NCBI GenBank assembly: GCA_964441755.1
Contig: CAYTVG010000003.1
Span: forward strand, 186,001-250,000
From: JAUMBM01 sp964441755
GTDB taxonomy: Bacteria; Bacteroidota; Bacteroidia; Chitinophagales; Saprospiraceae
Direction of reading: 5' to 3'
Length of the DNA stretch: 64,000 nt
Part shown: positions 45,638 through 54,167 of the stretch, one piece after another
Position numbering within the stretch: the stretch's first letter is position 1
Layout: each line of letters starts with the position of its first letter
Program-made: the position numbers and the translations under genes
Notes under the pieces: generated by a model
Databases searched by the model: none
Seen by the model: the letters and a program-made list of their open reading frames with translations, nothing else
Told to the model about the DNA's origin: nothing

Positions 45638-46312
45638 CTATGCCAAATTGGAAATATCTCTGACCAGAATTTTTCCCCTGTTGAAATATATCTGGTCGTT
45701 TTTCTTAAGTTCATTCAGTACCAATGTAACCGTCTGTCGGCTTGTGCAGGTAATATTGGCTATATCCTGATGTGTAAGGCTGTGCTTGAGCAACATTTCA
45801 AAACCAACTTTACGACCATGCTCGCTGACAGACTCCTTGATAAAGTCTACTATCCTGGTGCGGGCATCTTTGAAAATGAGGCTTTCCAGCTTATGTTCGG
45901 CAGACATCAGCCGCTGGCCAAAGGCCATCATAACCTGGTTATGAAGATCGAAATTGGAACGCATCAGCTTACGGAAATCATCGACTTTGACAACCAGCAA
46001 GTGTACATCTTCTCTGAGTGCCTGCGCAAACTCGGTCCGTTCCTGTTCACCAGCCAGGCCCAGTTCTCCAAACATAGCCAAAGGATGTATCAAATGCTTG
46101 ATAACCTCCTTGCCTTCACTGTTGTGAGTACCAATTTTAATAGCCCCCTTTGCGAGAAAGAAAATATAGTCAGATGCATCTCCTGGCAGATAAATGAAAT
46201 GATACCGCTGCTTAATTCTGTACTCAGCCATTTGCGCCAACTGAGTGCGTTCCTGCGGACTGAGTACCGAGAACAGTGGGAATTGATCGATAAACGCCGT
46301 CTTGATGTCCAT
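45638..46312 (-). CDS. Crp/Fnr-family transcriptional regulator
   Basis: The 224-residue protein has an N-terminal cyclic-nucleotide-binding-like domain (about 10-125, with GAIKIGTHNSEGKEVIKHLI and FGELGLAGEQERTEFAQAL). A C-terminal winged helix-turn-helix follows (LTHQDIANITCTSRQTVTLVLNEL, about 180-205). No Fnr-type cysteine cluster is visible at the N-terminus. The phosphate-binding Arg of true cAMP receptors is not evident, so the effector is unknown. Upstream (46313-46560) is AT-rich without a clear -7 box. Its targets are not predictable. Confidence 0.9.
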   Translation of the reverse strand: MDIKTAFIDQFPLFSVLSPQERTQLAQMAEYRIKQRYHFIYLPGDASDYIFFLAKGAIKIGTHNSEGKEVIKHLIHPLAMFGELGLAGEQERTEFAQALREDVHLLVVKVDDFRKLMRSNFDLHNQVMMAFGQRLMSAEHKLESLIFKDARTRIVDFIKESVSEHGRKVGFEMLLKHSLTHQDIANITCTSRQTVTLVLNELKKNDQIYFNRGKILVRDISNLA

Positions 46313-46560
46313 AGCAATGAATTTTCCTTTGGAGTAATTCCAACAGCTGTACTTACAGCCTTCACTTCTATAGACACCGTTTGTTTGCCAATCCCCTATG
46401 CGGGCGGCATATTTTTTCTCTTTTTATTCTAAAATGCTTATTAAAATACAACCCAACCTGCCTGTCAAAATAATATACCGAATCAACAATACTACTTAGC
46501 TTCCTTTAAAATAAAACATTGTTAATTTCAAAACACACATCCAAGATACTTGGCAGTGGG

Positions 46561-47604
46561 CTACTGCAGCCCTCTGTAAGCAAGATTTTGTTTATAGATA
46601 CTAATGTTACGGGCATGTCCGTCAATGGTTGCAGCAAAATTATGCAGTCCCGTTTCGTCACCTCGTGCACAGAAAAACATGTAGTCGTGTTGCTCAGCAT
46701 TCAAGACCGCATCAATGCTGGCGATAGAAGCAATGGAAATTGGCCCCGGCGGCAGCCCCTTATACTTGTAAGTATTGTAAGGAGAATCAAAGTTAATATG
46801 ATAATAAAGAACTCTCTTGGCGTCAAAATCCCGGGTTGCGAATACAGCGGTCGGATCTGCCTGCAATGGCCAACCATCCCTGAGGCGGTTCAGATAGACC
46901 CCTGCAATGCGGGCTTTTTCACTGTTGGCCTGCGTTTCTTTTTCTACGATAGAAGCCAGTGTATAGACTTCATTTTCGGACAGCCCCAGCGCTCGAGCTT
47001 TGTCTCTGCGCCCATTTTGATCCCAAAAACGGTTGCGCTCGCGCAACATACGCAGTAAAAAACCCTTGGGCGTAGTATTCCAAAAAAATTCATAGGTATT
47101 AGGAATAAAGACAGCCATCAGGTTTTGCTGGTCGTACCCTATTGAATCCAGCAAATCAGGATCAGACATGACTGCAACCAGCGCTAGCGAATCAGGCTGA
47201 ATAAAGCGGGAAGCCTTGGCTGCCACATTATACCATTCCCGCTCATTATTGAGTACCAACTGTACAGCTGACTGATTGCCACTGCGCAGATGCCTGACGA
47301 GTTGAACAGCAGACCAACCAGGCTGGAGTTCGTAACGACCTCCATGGATTTTATACTGATCGTACTTCATCCGACGTGCAAAAAAATCGAACACATCGGG
47401 ATGCTGTAAGTTAGCCTGAGAGCGAAGGCTATCAAGTAGCTGCGGGTACTGCAGTCCATCCGGAAGATATACATATACCGGAATGTCCGCCGTCTTGGGA
47501 ACTACGGCAATACGCCAGTAAGAAAAATAAAACCCGACGGCCGTTGCCACACCTAAAGCTACAATGGCCAGTACTCCACCAATGATTTTTTTGGACATGA
47601 TCAT
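46561..47604 (-). CDS. mltG: Endolytic transglycosylase MltG
   Basis: The 347-residue protein has one N-terminal membrane anchor (VLAIVALGVATAVGFYF). A LysM-like region is followed by the catalytic domain with VYTLASIVEKETQ; the catalytic Glu is in EKE at about residue 220. NTYEFFW, LQADPTAV and YNTYKYKGLPPGPI are the family signatures. MltG cleaves nascent peptidoglycan strands in the inner membrane and limits chain length. It lies 167 bases downstream of panB on the same strand. Confidence 0.95.
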   Translation of the reverse strand: MIMSKKIIGGVLAIVALGVATAVGFYFSYWRIAVVPKTADIPVYVYLPDGLQYPQLLDSLRSQANLQHPDVFDFFARRMKYDQYKIHGGRYELQPGWSAVQLVRHLRSGNQSAVQLVLNNEREWYNVAAKASRFIQPDSLALVAVMSDPDLLDSIGYDQQNLMAVFIPNTYEFFWNTTPKGFLLRMLRERNRFWDQNGRRDKARALGLSENEVYTLASIVEKETQANSEKARIAGVYLNRLRDGWPLQADPTAVFATRDFDAKRVLYYHINFDSPYNTYKYKGLPPGPISIASIASIDAVLNAEQHDYMFFCARGDETGLHNFAATIDGHARNISIYKQNLAYRGLQ

Positions 47605-47628
47605 ACATTAAAAACAAAACTTCCTAAA

Positions 47629-47671
47629 AGCGTGTTCGGAAGATGATCTCCCGGCAAAAAACGGGTCTTCC
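47629..47671. other. Repeat-end-like sequence with hairpin, between mltG and panB
   Basis: AGCGTGTTCGGA at 47629-47640 is the same 12-mer as the outer end of the MITE-like element at 51989 (reverse strand there). It runs into a hairpin of GGAAGA (47638-47643) with TCTTCC (47666-47671), with CCCG/CGGG inside. Confidence 0.4.
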
Positions 47672-47771
47672 CCCTTGATTTTTTCGTAGTCAGGCAGTAC
47701 CGACTGTTAGCCCTTTACACCATACAACGATAAGAAAATAGCCCATCTGCCTTACGGAACTTACGCCTCAT

Positions 47772-48587
47772 CTAGTACTGTTCCTCATCATTGGGAAAGT
47801 CCATTATTTTGACATCGTGTATATATCGGGCTGTTGCATCGTGGATTAAATCGAAAAGTTCCAGATACCTGCGCAGGAAGCGCGGCTGAAAATCCTTGGT
47901 AATCCCCAGCATATCGTGCAATACCAGCACTTGTCCGTCTGCATACTTACCACCACCGATACCTATGGTCGGAATGGCCAGCTGCTCGCTCACTTCCCGG
48001 GTGAGTCCTGCCGGAATTTTTTCCAATACAAGCGAGAAGCAGCCGAGCTCCTGCAACAAAGCAGCATCACTTTTAAGCTTAGCGGCTTCTGCCTCCTGAC
48101 GAGCGCGCACGCTATAGGTGCCAAATTTGTAGATTGACTGAGGCGTGAGTCCCAAATGCCCCATGACCGGCACACCTGCAGACAGAATACGGCGAACACT
48201 ATCTGCAATTTCGGCTCCTCCTTCTAGTTTGACCGCATGCGCACCCGATTCCTTCATAATTCGGATCGTACTCTGCAAAGCGAGCTTAGAATCCCCCTGA
48301 TAAGAGCCAAAGGGCAGATCAACTACCACCAGCGCCCGCTTCACAGCCCTTACCACTGACGAAGCGTGGTAAATCATCTGATCGAGCGTAATCGGCAGGG
48401 TAGTCTCGTGTCCGGCCATGACATTGGACGCAGAATCTCCCACCAAAATCACATCGATCCCCGCCTCATCCACGATGCGGGCCATAGAGTAATCGTAGCT
48501 CGTAAGCATTGCGATTTTTTCCCCTTTGGTTTTCATGGCCTGCAGGGTGTGGGTCGTAACCCGCTTGATTTCTTTGTGTACGGACAT
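47772..48587 (-). CDS. panB: 3-methyl-2-oxobutanoate hydroxymethyltransferase
   Basis: The 271-residue PanB has the full set of signatures: LTSYDYSMARIVDEAG, the Mg-binding VGDSASNVMAGHETTLP, VVVDLPFGSYQ, and GHLGLTPQS. The catalytic Glu is in LVLEKIPAGL. It transfers a methylene group from 5,10-methylene-THF to 2-oxoisovalerate, the first step to pantothenate and CoA. No panC or panD is adjacent. The N-terminal about 15 residues precede the usual start but keep the reading frame. Confidence 0.96.
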   Translation of the reverse strand: MSVHKEIKRVTTHTLQAMKTKGEKIAMLTSYDYSMARIVDEAGIDVILVGDSASNVMAGHETTLPITLDQMIYHASSVVRAVKRALVVVDLPFGSYQGDSKLALQSTIRIMKESGAHAVKLEGGAEIADSVRRILSAGVPVMGHLGLTPQSIYKFGTYSVRARQEAEAAKLKSDAALLQELGCFSLVLEKIPAGLTREVSEQLAIPTIGIGGGKYADGQVLVLHDMLGITKDFQPRFLRRYLELFDLIHDATARYIHDVKIMDFPNDEEQY

Positions 48588-48723
48588 GTGAGGTAGATTA
48601 ACGGCTCAGCAATGATTTATCCGGCTGCAAGATATAGCGAAAGCGCGAATAAAATATGAACGCCACAGGAAATATTGGACAAGCAGACCGTTGACTTAGT
48701 CGGCCTCATGTCAGTAATGCTAA

Positions 48724-48754
48724 TTGGAATTCTTCGCATTACTCCTTACCTTTG
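48724..48754 (+). promoter_or_regulatory. Promoter of the lipoprotein gene (TTG-N20-TACCTTTG)
   Basis: TTG 48724-48726 and TACCTTTG 48747-48754 with a 20-base spacer match both elements; the start codon is 35 bases downstream. Confidence 0.8.
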
Positions 48755-48788
48755 CACCGCAATGATGCACCAAAAGGATTAGTTTGAT

Positions 48789-49793
48789 ATGCGTATAGTT
48801 TTTCTCAGCCTGCTGTTTGCAGGGCTTGTCAGCAGTTGTTCTACGGACATTACGCTCGAGGGTGAGTGGCAGGATATTCCGGTGATTTACGGTTTTCTAT
48901 CCACGCAGGATACAGCACATTACATCCGCGTGGAAAAGGTTTTCCTGGAGCCTGGCGGCAACGCAGAATCTATTGCCCGCATTCCGGATTCACTCTACTA
49001 TGGGGCAGATGAAGCAACCGTTGTATTGCAAAAAGTAAGCAATGGCCAGCGTTTTATCCTCCAGCGAGTTGACGGAGAGGCTGAAGGCTACCCCAGACGC
49101 GAAGGAATTTTTGCACAATCACCCAACATCCTCTATAAGATAAAAGCAAACCAGGCCGCGCTGCAAGGTGGCCAACGGGTGCGCATTCTTGTTGAAAGAG
49201 CGGGCGAAGAGACCGCTATTGCCGAGACGGTCATTGTTTCTCCGCTATCGATTACGCAGCCCCGTGAAGCTACTTCGCTTCAGTTGATTCCCTATAATAT
49301 CGACAATGTGATCGTATGGGATTCACCTGCTCAGGCGCAGCTGTTTGATGTCAGAGCCACCATTCGCTATCGCGAGTCTCTGCCGGGCAGTACAACACAG
49401 TTTGTCAACAAGAGTATAGAATGGGTATTCAACGACAATGTTACCCGGGACAATCCCAGCAGTTTTCAGGATGTGAAATTCACCAACGTAAGTTTCTACC
49501 TCACCCTGGCCAATGCCATCACGCCTAATCCGCAGGTTATTCGTCGTCTCGATGGCATTGACTTTTTTGTTACCGGCGGCGGCGAGGAGCTGGCCGATTA
49601 TTTGTTGCTGGCCAACGCCAATACAGGTATTACAAGTGCGGAGCAGCCTCCTGTTTACAGCAATGTCACCAATGGACTGGGGCTCGTAAGTTCCCGTTAT
49701 CAGGTAAAGCTGTCGGGCATTTCAATTAACTCGACCTCGCGAGACTCTCTGCGCAACGGTATCTATACCAAATTACTCAATTTTGTCCCCTAA
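48789..49793 (+). CDS. Lipoprotein, DUF4249-like
   Basis: The 334-residue protein starts MRIVFLSLLFAGLVSSCST, with a lipobox (VSSC; lipidated Cys about 17). The opening of the mature protein, WQDIPVIYGFLSTQDTAHYIRVEKVFLEPGG, has the VYGLL-HYIRV-KAFL layout of DUF4249 and its relatives, which often lie next to TonB-dependent receptors. The rest looks beta-rich. No TonB receptor gene is next to it here, so its partner is not known. It is probably anchored in the outer membrane; the role is unknown. Confidence 0.65.
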   Translation: MRIVFLSLLFAGLVSSCSTDITLEGEWQDIPVIYGFLSTQDTAHYIRVEKVFLEPGGNAESIARIPDSLYYGADEATVVLQKVSNGQRFILQRVDGEAEGYPRREGIFAQSPNILYKIKANQAALQGGQRVRILVERAGEETAIAETVIVSPLSITQPREATSLQLIPYNIDNVIVWDSPAQAQLFDVRATIRYRESLPGSTTQFVNKSIEWVFNDNVTRDNPSSFQDVKFTNVSFYLTLANAITPNPQVIRRLDGIDFFVTGGGEELADYLLLANANTGITSAEQPPVYSNVTNGLGLVSSRYQVKLSGISINSTSRDSLRNGIYTKLLNFVP

Positions 49794-49922
49794 CGGCAGG
49801 TTTGGTATTTGCTCAGCGGATTCTCGTTGGCAGCTTTTCCCTTGAGCTCGCCCTTCGTAACCGTTGTCGACAGTGGGTATTTTTGGCAAAAAATCAGTTC
49901 GTTTCCCCTACGACGGACTTGC

Positions 49923-51632
49923 TCAGATTTCGAGAACGGCGCTGATTAGTTGCTTCGTATATGCATGCGCGGGGCGGTCCAGTACTTCTGCAGGGCTGCC
50001 CCGCTCTACGATACGCCCCTGTTGCATCACCAGTAGTTCGTCACTGATAAACCTGATGACTGACAGGTCGTGAGTGATAAACAACATAGAAAACTGCTGT
50101 TGTTGCTGCAATTCCTTCAATAAATTGAGTACCTGTGCCTGAACAGATACATCCAGGGCCGACACAGCCTCATCGCAAATCAGCATAGCGGGCCGGCAGA
50201 TTAGTGCACGGGCGATCCCCAATCGCTGCCGTTGCCCGCCGGAGAAAGCTGCAGGGTAGCGATTTACAACATCCGGATCCAATTCAACCTGTTGCAGCAT
50301 CAGCCTGACGGCTTCAGCCCTTTCCTCTTTATGCAGGTGGGGAAAATGCTGCCGCAGCGGCTCGTGCAGCATATCAGCTACCGTCAAGGCCGGATTAAGT
50401 GAGGCATAGGGATCCTGAAAGACCATTTGCACCTGCCGCCGAAAAGACTGACGTGCTGCTGCGTCCATGCTGTATATATCCTGCCCCGACAACAGTACCT
50501 GCCCGCGGGAAGGCCGGCCAAGGCCGGCCAGTGTACGCGCCAGAGTCGATTTTCCACTGCCCGACTCCCCTACCAGCCCGATTGACCTGCCTTTTTCCAC
50601 CACAAAACTAACCCCCGCTACGGCCGTGACAACCTCTTTTGGGGTCAACCCCCACCACGACTGCCGGCTGCCGTAAGAAACTGACAGCTCCCGAATTTCC
50701 ATTAGTGGTGGCGAAACAGCAGAAGCCACAGTATTTGTCGAAACAGTCGGGACGCTGTTGTCCGAACGCTGACGCTGACTAATCTTTTCCTCCCCAAAAT
50801 CGGCCAAGGTAGGCAATCTGTCAATTGAGTGGCGCAGCGGAGGCCGGCAGGCAATAAGCCCGCGTGTGTACGGATGCCGGGCACCACCACCAACCAGCGA
50901 TTTATCTCCCGATTCGACCACCTTGCCTGCCCGGAGTATGCAAATCCGGTCGGCCAGTTGCCCGATGACTCCCAGATCATGACTAATAAGTAATATGGCT
51001 GTATGTGTCTCCTGCTGCAATTGCTGCATGAGATCGAGTATGGCAGCCTGTACAGTGACATCCAATGCAGTTGTGGATTCATCGGAAATTAATAACCGTG
51101 GCCGAAGGCACATCGCCATAGCGATCATCACACGCTGTCGCTGTCCTCCGGACAATTGATGTGGATAGCTACTGTATATGCGGTGCAAATCCCGAAGCTG
51201 CACCTTTTCCAACCAGTCATAGGTGTAAGCTGTAGCCTCCGCAGCTCCCAACCCAAGATGTTGTCTGACCGACTCTTCAATTTGATAACCACAGCTAAAT
51301 ACCGGATTCAGGGAAGTCATTGGCTCCTGAAAAATCATGCCTATCTGCCTGCCGCGAATCGATTGATAGCCGGTATTCCACAGATTGATACGACTTCCGT
51401 CAGCCGGATTGTACCACCACAGATTTCCCTGCAACAATTGCGCACCGGCAGGCAACAAACCCATCATGGAGAGTGCTGTCATGGATTTACCTGAACCAGA
51501 CTCTCCTACCAGCCCGAGCACTTCGCCTGCACGAATTGACAGGCTCAGATCGTCGAGCACAGGAGAAACACCTCCTGCTTCGCCAAAACCTACGCGCACC
51601 TTATCCAGCTCCAGCAACAGAGATTTTTCCAT
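49923..51632 (-). CDS. Fused double ABC transporter ATPase (Dpp/Opp D-F type)
   Basis: The 569-residue protein carries two complete ATPase units. Unit 1 has GESGSGKSMTAL (about residue 42), LSGGQRQRVMIAMAM and LLISDESTTALDV. Unit 2 has GESGSGKSTLART (about 360), FSGGQRQRLGIARAL and LICDEAVSALDV. Each ends with a peptide-uptake style C-terminal tail (QGRIVERGSPAEVL). Separate D and F subunits power dipeptide or oligopeptide permeases, so this fusion is both in one chain. No permease or binding protein gene is nearby. Its promoter at 51671-51700 is clear. Confidence 0.9.
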   Translation of the reverse strand: MEKSLLLELDKVRVGFGEAGGVSPVLDDLSLSIRAGEVLGLVGESGSGKSMTALSMMGLLPAGAQLLQGNLWWYNPADGSRINLWNTGYQSIRGRQIGMIFQEPMTSLNPVFSCGYQIEESVRQHLGLGAAEATAYTYDWLEKVQLRDLHRIYSSYPHQLSGGQRQRVMIAMAMCLRPRLLISDESTTALDVTVQAAILDLMQQLQQETHTAILLISHDLGVIGQLADRICILRAGKVVESGDKSLVGGGARHPYTRGLIACRPPLRHSIDRLPTLADFGEEKISQRQRSDNSVPTVSTNTVASAVSPPLMEIRELSVSYGSRQSWWGLTPKEVVTAVAGVSFVVEKGRSIGLVGESGSGKSTLARTLAGLGRPSRGQVLLSGQDIYSMDAAARQSFRRQVQMVFQDPYASLNPALTVADMLHEPLRQHFPHLHKEERAEAVRLMLQQVELDPDVVNRYPAAFSGGQRQRLGIARALICRPAMLICDEAVSALDVSVQAQVLNLLKELQQQQQFSMLFITHDLSVIRFISDELLVMQQGRIVERGSPAEVLDRPAHAYTKQLISAVLEI

Positions 51633-51670
51633 AGTCGGGGATTGCAGCTACCCGGACAAAGGCAGCCATG

Positions 51671-51700
51671 CAAATGTAAGGCAGTAATGCTAAAAAACAA
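51671..51700 (-). promoter_or_regulatory. Promoter of the fused ABC ATPase gene (TTG-N19-TACATTTG)
   Basis: On the minus strand TTG (51700-51698), a 19-base spacer and TACATTTG (51678-51671) match both elements. The start codon is 38 bases downstream. Confidence 0.75.
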
Positions 51701-51780
51701 TCACCGGAATGAGAGGAACAATTGTTTGCCAAAAATTGTTTGTTGATCGCGGCATTACTAAAATAATCGTTGGATACCTT

Positions 51781-51811
51781 TTGGCGGTATTTATAGTATT
51801 TCTTATGTTTG
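51781..51811 (+). promoter_or_regulatory. Promoter of the PA-domain T9SS gene (TTG-N20-TATGTTTG)
   Basis: TTG 51781-51783 and TATGTTTG 51804-51811 with a 20-base spacer match both elements. The start codon is at 52024, so the leader is over 200 bases and contains the repeat at 51829-51989. Confidence 0.7.
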
Positions 51812-51828
51812 CAATGATTAGCGACTAA

Positions 51829-51989
51829 GAGCGTGTGAAGATTTTTTTGCCTTCGGCAAATGCCCTGTGTTTTTCGCGGGTTTTCAGGTTTTTGAGGGAA
51901 CATAGCCGGGGCTAGGTAACCGGAAATAAAGCGATAAACCTGTGCGGAAAGACAGTTGCTAGCCTGGTGAGAAAGCTCCGAACACGCTC
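51829..51989. repeat. 161-bp MITE-like segment in the leader of a T9SS gene
   Basis: The left end GAGCGTGT (51829-51836) is the inverted copy of the right end ACACGCTC (51982-51989); inside is a TTTGCC-TTCG-GGCAAA-type hairpin. No coding capacity and no clear target-site duplication (flanks GACTAA and CAAGCA differ). The right-end 12-mer recurs at 47629. The remainder of the gap 51633-52023 holds two promoters (51671-51700 minus, 51781-51811 plus) and no gene. Confidence 0.5.
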
Positions 51990-52023
51990 CAAGCACATGT
52001 TTCCATCACTAAATTCAACTTTC

Positions 52024-53790
52024 ATGAAGTTTTTTACATCTGCAATTGCTTTCTTGCTGGCCACCTTTGTGCTGTCTGCACAAGTTGTGCTGGTTAACTC
52101 TCCCAGCAACCTGGCCGGTACTTACAACTTCTCCGCCGCAGGTTTTGGCCGGGTGTTGACCGACAGTGTCTGGACGGGAGATGTAGTGTTTGTAAACGAC
52201 GGTTCGGCAACGCCGACCAGAGGTTGCGGGGCACTCACCAACGGTTCAGAAGTTGCCGGTAAAATTGCACTGGTTGACCGCGGCACCTGTGAATTTGGTT
52301 TGAAGTGCCTCAATGCGCAGAACGCAGGTGCGATTGCTGTGATTGTATTCAACAATGCCGCTGGTGCCGGAACCATTGTTATGGGTCCCGGTGTCAATGG
52401 CGGTAATGTTACAATCCCTTGCGTTATGCTTTCATTGGAAGATGGCCAGTTGATTCGCGATGCACTGCAGACAGGTAGTGTCAACGTAACCATTGGCAAC
52501 GTTCGTTTCCCGAACAATGTTCGCTCCAACGCAAGAGCTGGTATCGCTCACGCTCCCAAAGGAGCTATCCCGGGTCACCAGATTGACGCAGCGGGCGTAT
52601 TCTCTGTAATTCCGGGTGCGCGTGTTGAGAATATTGGTCTCAATAGCGCCAGCAACGTCACTGTATCAGCTACCATCAGCCACAGCCAGGCAGGCGAGGT
52701 CTACAGCCAGTCTGCATCTTCGGCTTCCCTTGACTCCGATTCGTCAAGCCTTATTGTTCTGCCTGAGTTTGATCCGTTTGCTACGGGTGAGGGTACTTAC
52801 ACTATTAACTATACCATCTCTACCGACAGCACGGATGCACAGCCTGCAGACAATAGCTTCTCTTCTGATTTTGCTGTAACGGAAGATGCTTATTGCAATG
52901 GTGGCTGGGACAATGTTGCTCGCAGGGCAACCATCACAAATGCCTACACCATCTCTGGTGGTGGCAACATCGAGTTCCTCACACCTATTTATGTCAATAA
53001 GGGTGCAGGTTTCAAGATGGACAGCGTTGTTTTCTATGTCTCACGGGCAGCTGGCTCAGCCATGAGCGAAATTACCGTCAATGCCTTCCTTTACTCCTGG
53101 AATGACCTCGACGGAGACCAGGTGATTGAAAATGCTGAACTCGACGTAGTGGCGCTCGTGGACGAAGCTCCTTACGAAACACCTGATGCTGCTGCTTCAT
53201 GGGTTCGTGCCCCACTGCTCGATATCAACGATTTCGAAGAAGGTCATATTCTGCCTGGTGACGATTTGGTTTACTTCCTCGGCATTCGCTACGAAGGTGA
53301 CCAGTTGGTTTTCATCGGCTTTGACGAGAATCAGGATTTCACGCAGTACCTTGACATTCTGGGTGCCAATACTACAGATTTGGATCTTCCTTACATCGGA
53401 ACCAACACTTTCCAGTCCAGCGGTCTGCCGAGCATAGAAGATGGCTTCCTGTTTACAGGTTTCCGCGGTGCTGTGGCTACTGGCCTCGTTTGGTCGCCAA
53501 TCGCCAGCAGCACGCCTGATATCCTCACGGAAGATCAACTCGCAATGAATGTGTTCCCGAATCCTGTATCCAATGTGCTGACGGCCAGCCTGACGCTGGA
53601 TGCTCCTGCACAGAAGGTCTCTTATCGCATCACTGATATGAATGGCCGTACACTGCAGCAGGTTCGCAAGCAGCAAATTCAGGAAGACCGCATTGATTTC
53701 AATGTGGCTACGCTACCTGTTGGTCAGTACTACCTGGTTGTGAGCACCGAAAATGGTTTTGCCCGCCGCGCCTTTACGGTTCAGCGCTAA
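52024..53790 (+). CDS. Secreted T9SS cargo protein with protease-associated (PA) domain
   Basis: The protein is 588 residues from ATG 52024, giving signal peptide MKFFTSAIAFLLATFVLSAQ; an upstream in-frame start would put 19 basic residues before it. A PA domain spans about 60-160 (EVAGKIALVDRGTCEFGLK to GNVTIPCVMLSLEDGQLIRD). Ig-like or CARDB-like strands follow (VENIGLNSASNVTVSATISH). The T9SS sorting domain ends the protein (MNVFPNPVSNVLTASLTL to ARRAFTVQR). No peptidase catalytic residues are seen. It is preceded by a long leader with a repeat element. Confidence 0.88.
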   Translation: MKFFTSAIAFLLATFVLSAQVVLVNSPSNLAGTYNFSAAGFGRVLTDSVWTGDVVFVNDGSATPTRGCGALTNGSEVAGKIALVDRGTCEFGLKCLNAQNAGAIAVIVFNNAAGAGTIVMGPGVNGGNVTIPCVMLSLEDGQLIRDALQTGSVNVTIGNVRFPNNVRSNARAGIAHAPKGAIPGHQIDAAGVFSVIPGARVENIGLNSASNVTVSATISHSQAGEVYSQSASSASLDSDSSSLIVLPEFDPFATGEGTYTINYTISTDSTDAQPADNSFSSDFAVTEDAYCNGGWDNVARRATITNAYTISGGGNIEFLTPIYVNKGAGFKMDSVVFYVSRAAGSAMSEITVNAFLYSWNDLDGDQVIENAELDVVALVDEAPYETPDAAASWVRAPLLDINDFEEGHILPGDDLVYFLGIRYEGDQLVFIGFDENQDFTQYLDILGANTTDLDLPYIGTNTFQSSGLPSIEDGFLFTGFRGAVATGLVWSPIASSTPDILTEDQLAMNVFPNPVSNVLTASLTLDAPAQKVSYRITDMNGRTLQQVRKQQIQEDRIDFNVATLPVGQYYLVVSTENGFARRAFTVQR

Positions 53791-53854
53791 GCATTATTCC
53801 GCTGCTCGATTGTTTTCGAGCATATCCGGGATTTTCTGCCAAAAGCAAAAAATT

Positions 53855-54015
53855 GTTTTCTGCTGGTTTTTACTTTTTAGAAGAAGGGAATCTATGCTGT
53901 CTGACTAAAAAAGTAAAAACCAAAGCAGAAGAAACAGTTTGGAGCTTGATAGTACAATCATAATAGGCTACAAAATGAAAGCGGGCTGACAGGAGAACCT
54001 GATCAGCCCGCTTTC
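53855..54015. repeat. Two-hairpin intergenic element in reverse order (copy D)
   Basis: An imperfect AT-rich hairpin (53855-53880 with 53905-53935; TTTTTACTTTTTAG/CTAAAAAAGTAAAAA) comes first. Then GAAAGCGGGCTGA (53977-53989) pairs perfectly with TCAGCCCGCTTTC (54003-54015), with CAGG/CCTG nested. Followed by TTTT. This is the same pair of hairpin types as at 6995, but in the opposite order. The rest of gap 53791-54167 holds the next promoter and no gene. Confidence 0.6.
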
Positions 54016-54138
54016 GTTTTATTGGAGTACTGCCGACAATTTCGTCAGACATACCATCTGTCATCTGTCAAATGGTTTCTTTCTTCGGCTGCAGGAAGCA
54101 TTTCATCCAAAAAAAAACGGCAGCTTACAGGCGTCATA

Positions 54139-54146
54139 TATCTTTG
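54139..54146 (+). promoter_or_regulatory. -7 element for the LytS-type kinase gene
   Basis: TATCTTTG lies 21 bases before ATG 54168; no matched -33 TTG. Confidence 0.55.
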
Positions 54147-54167
54147 TCCGGCAACTTACAGAAGTAA

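Noticed and set aside
45587..46432. 281-codon plus-strand frame opposite the Crp/Fnr gene
   Set aside because: Antisense shadow that starts inside the terminator hairpin.
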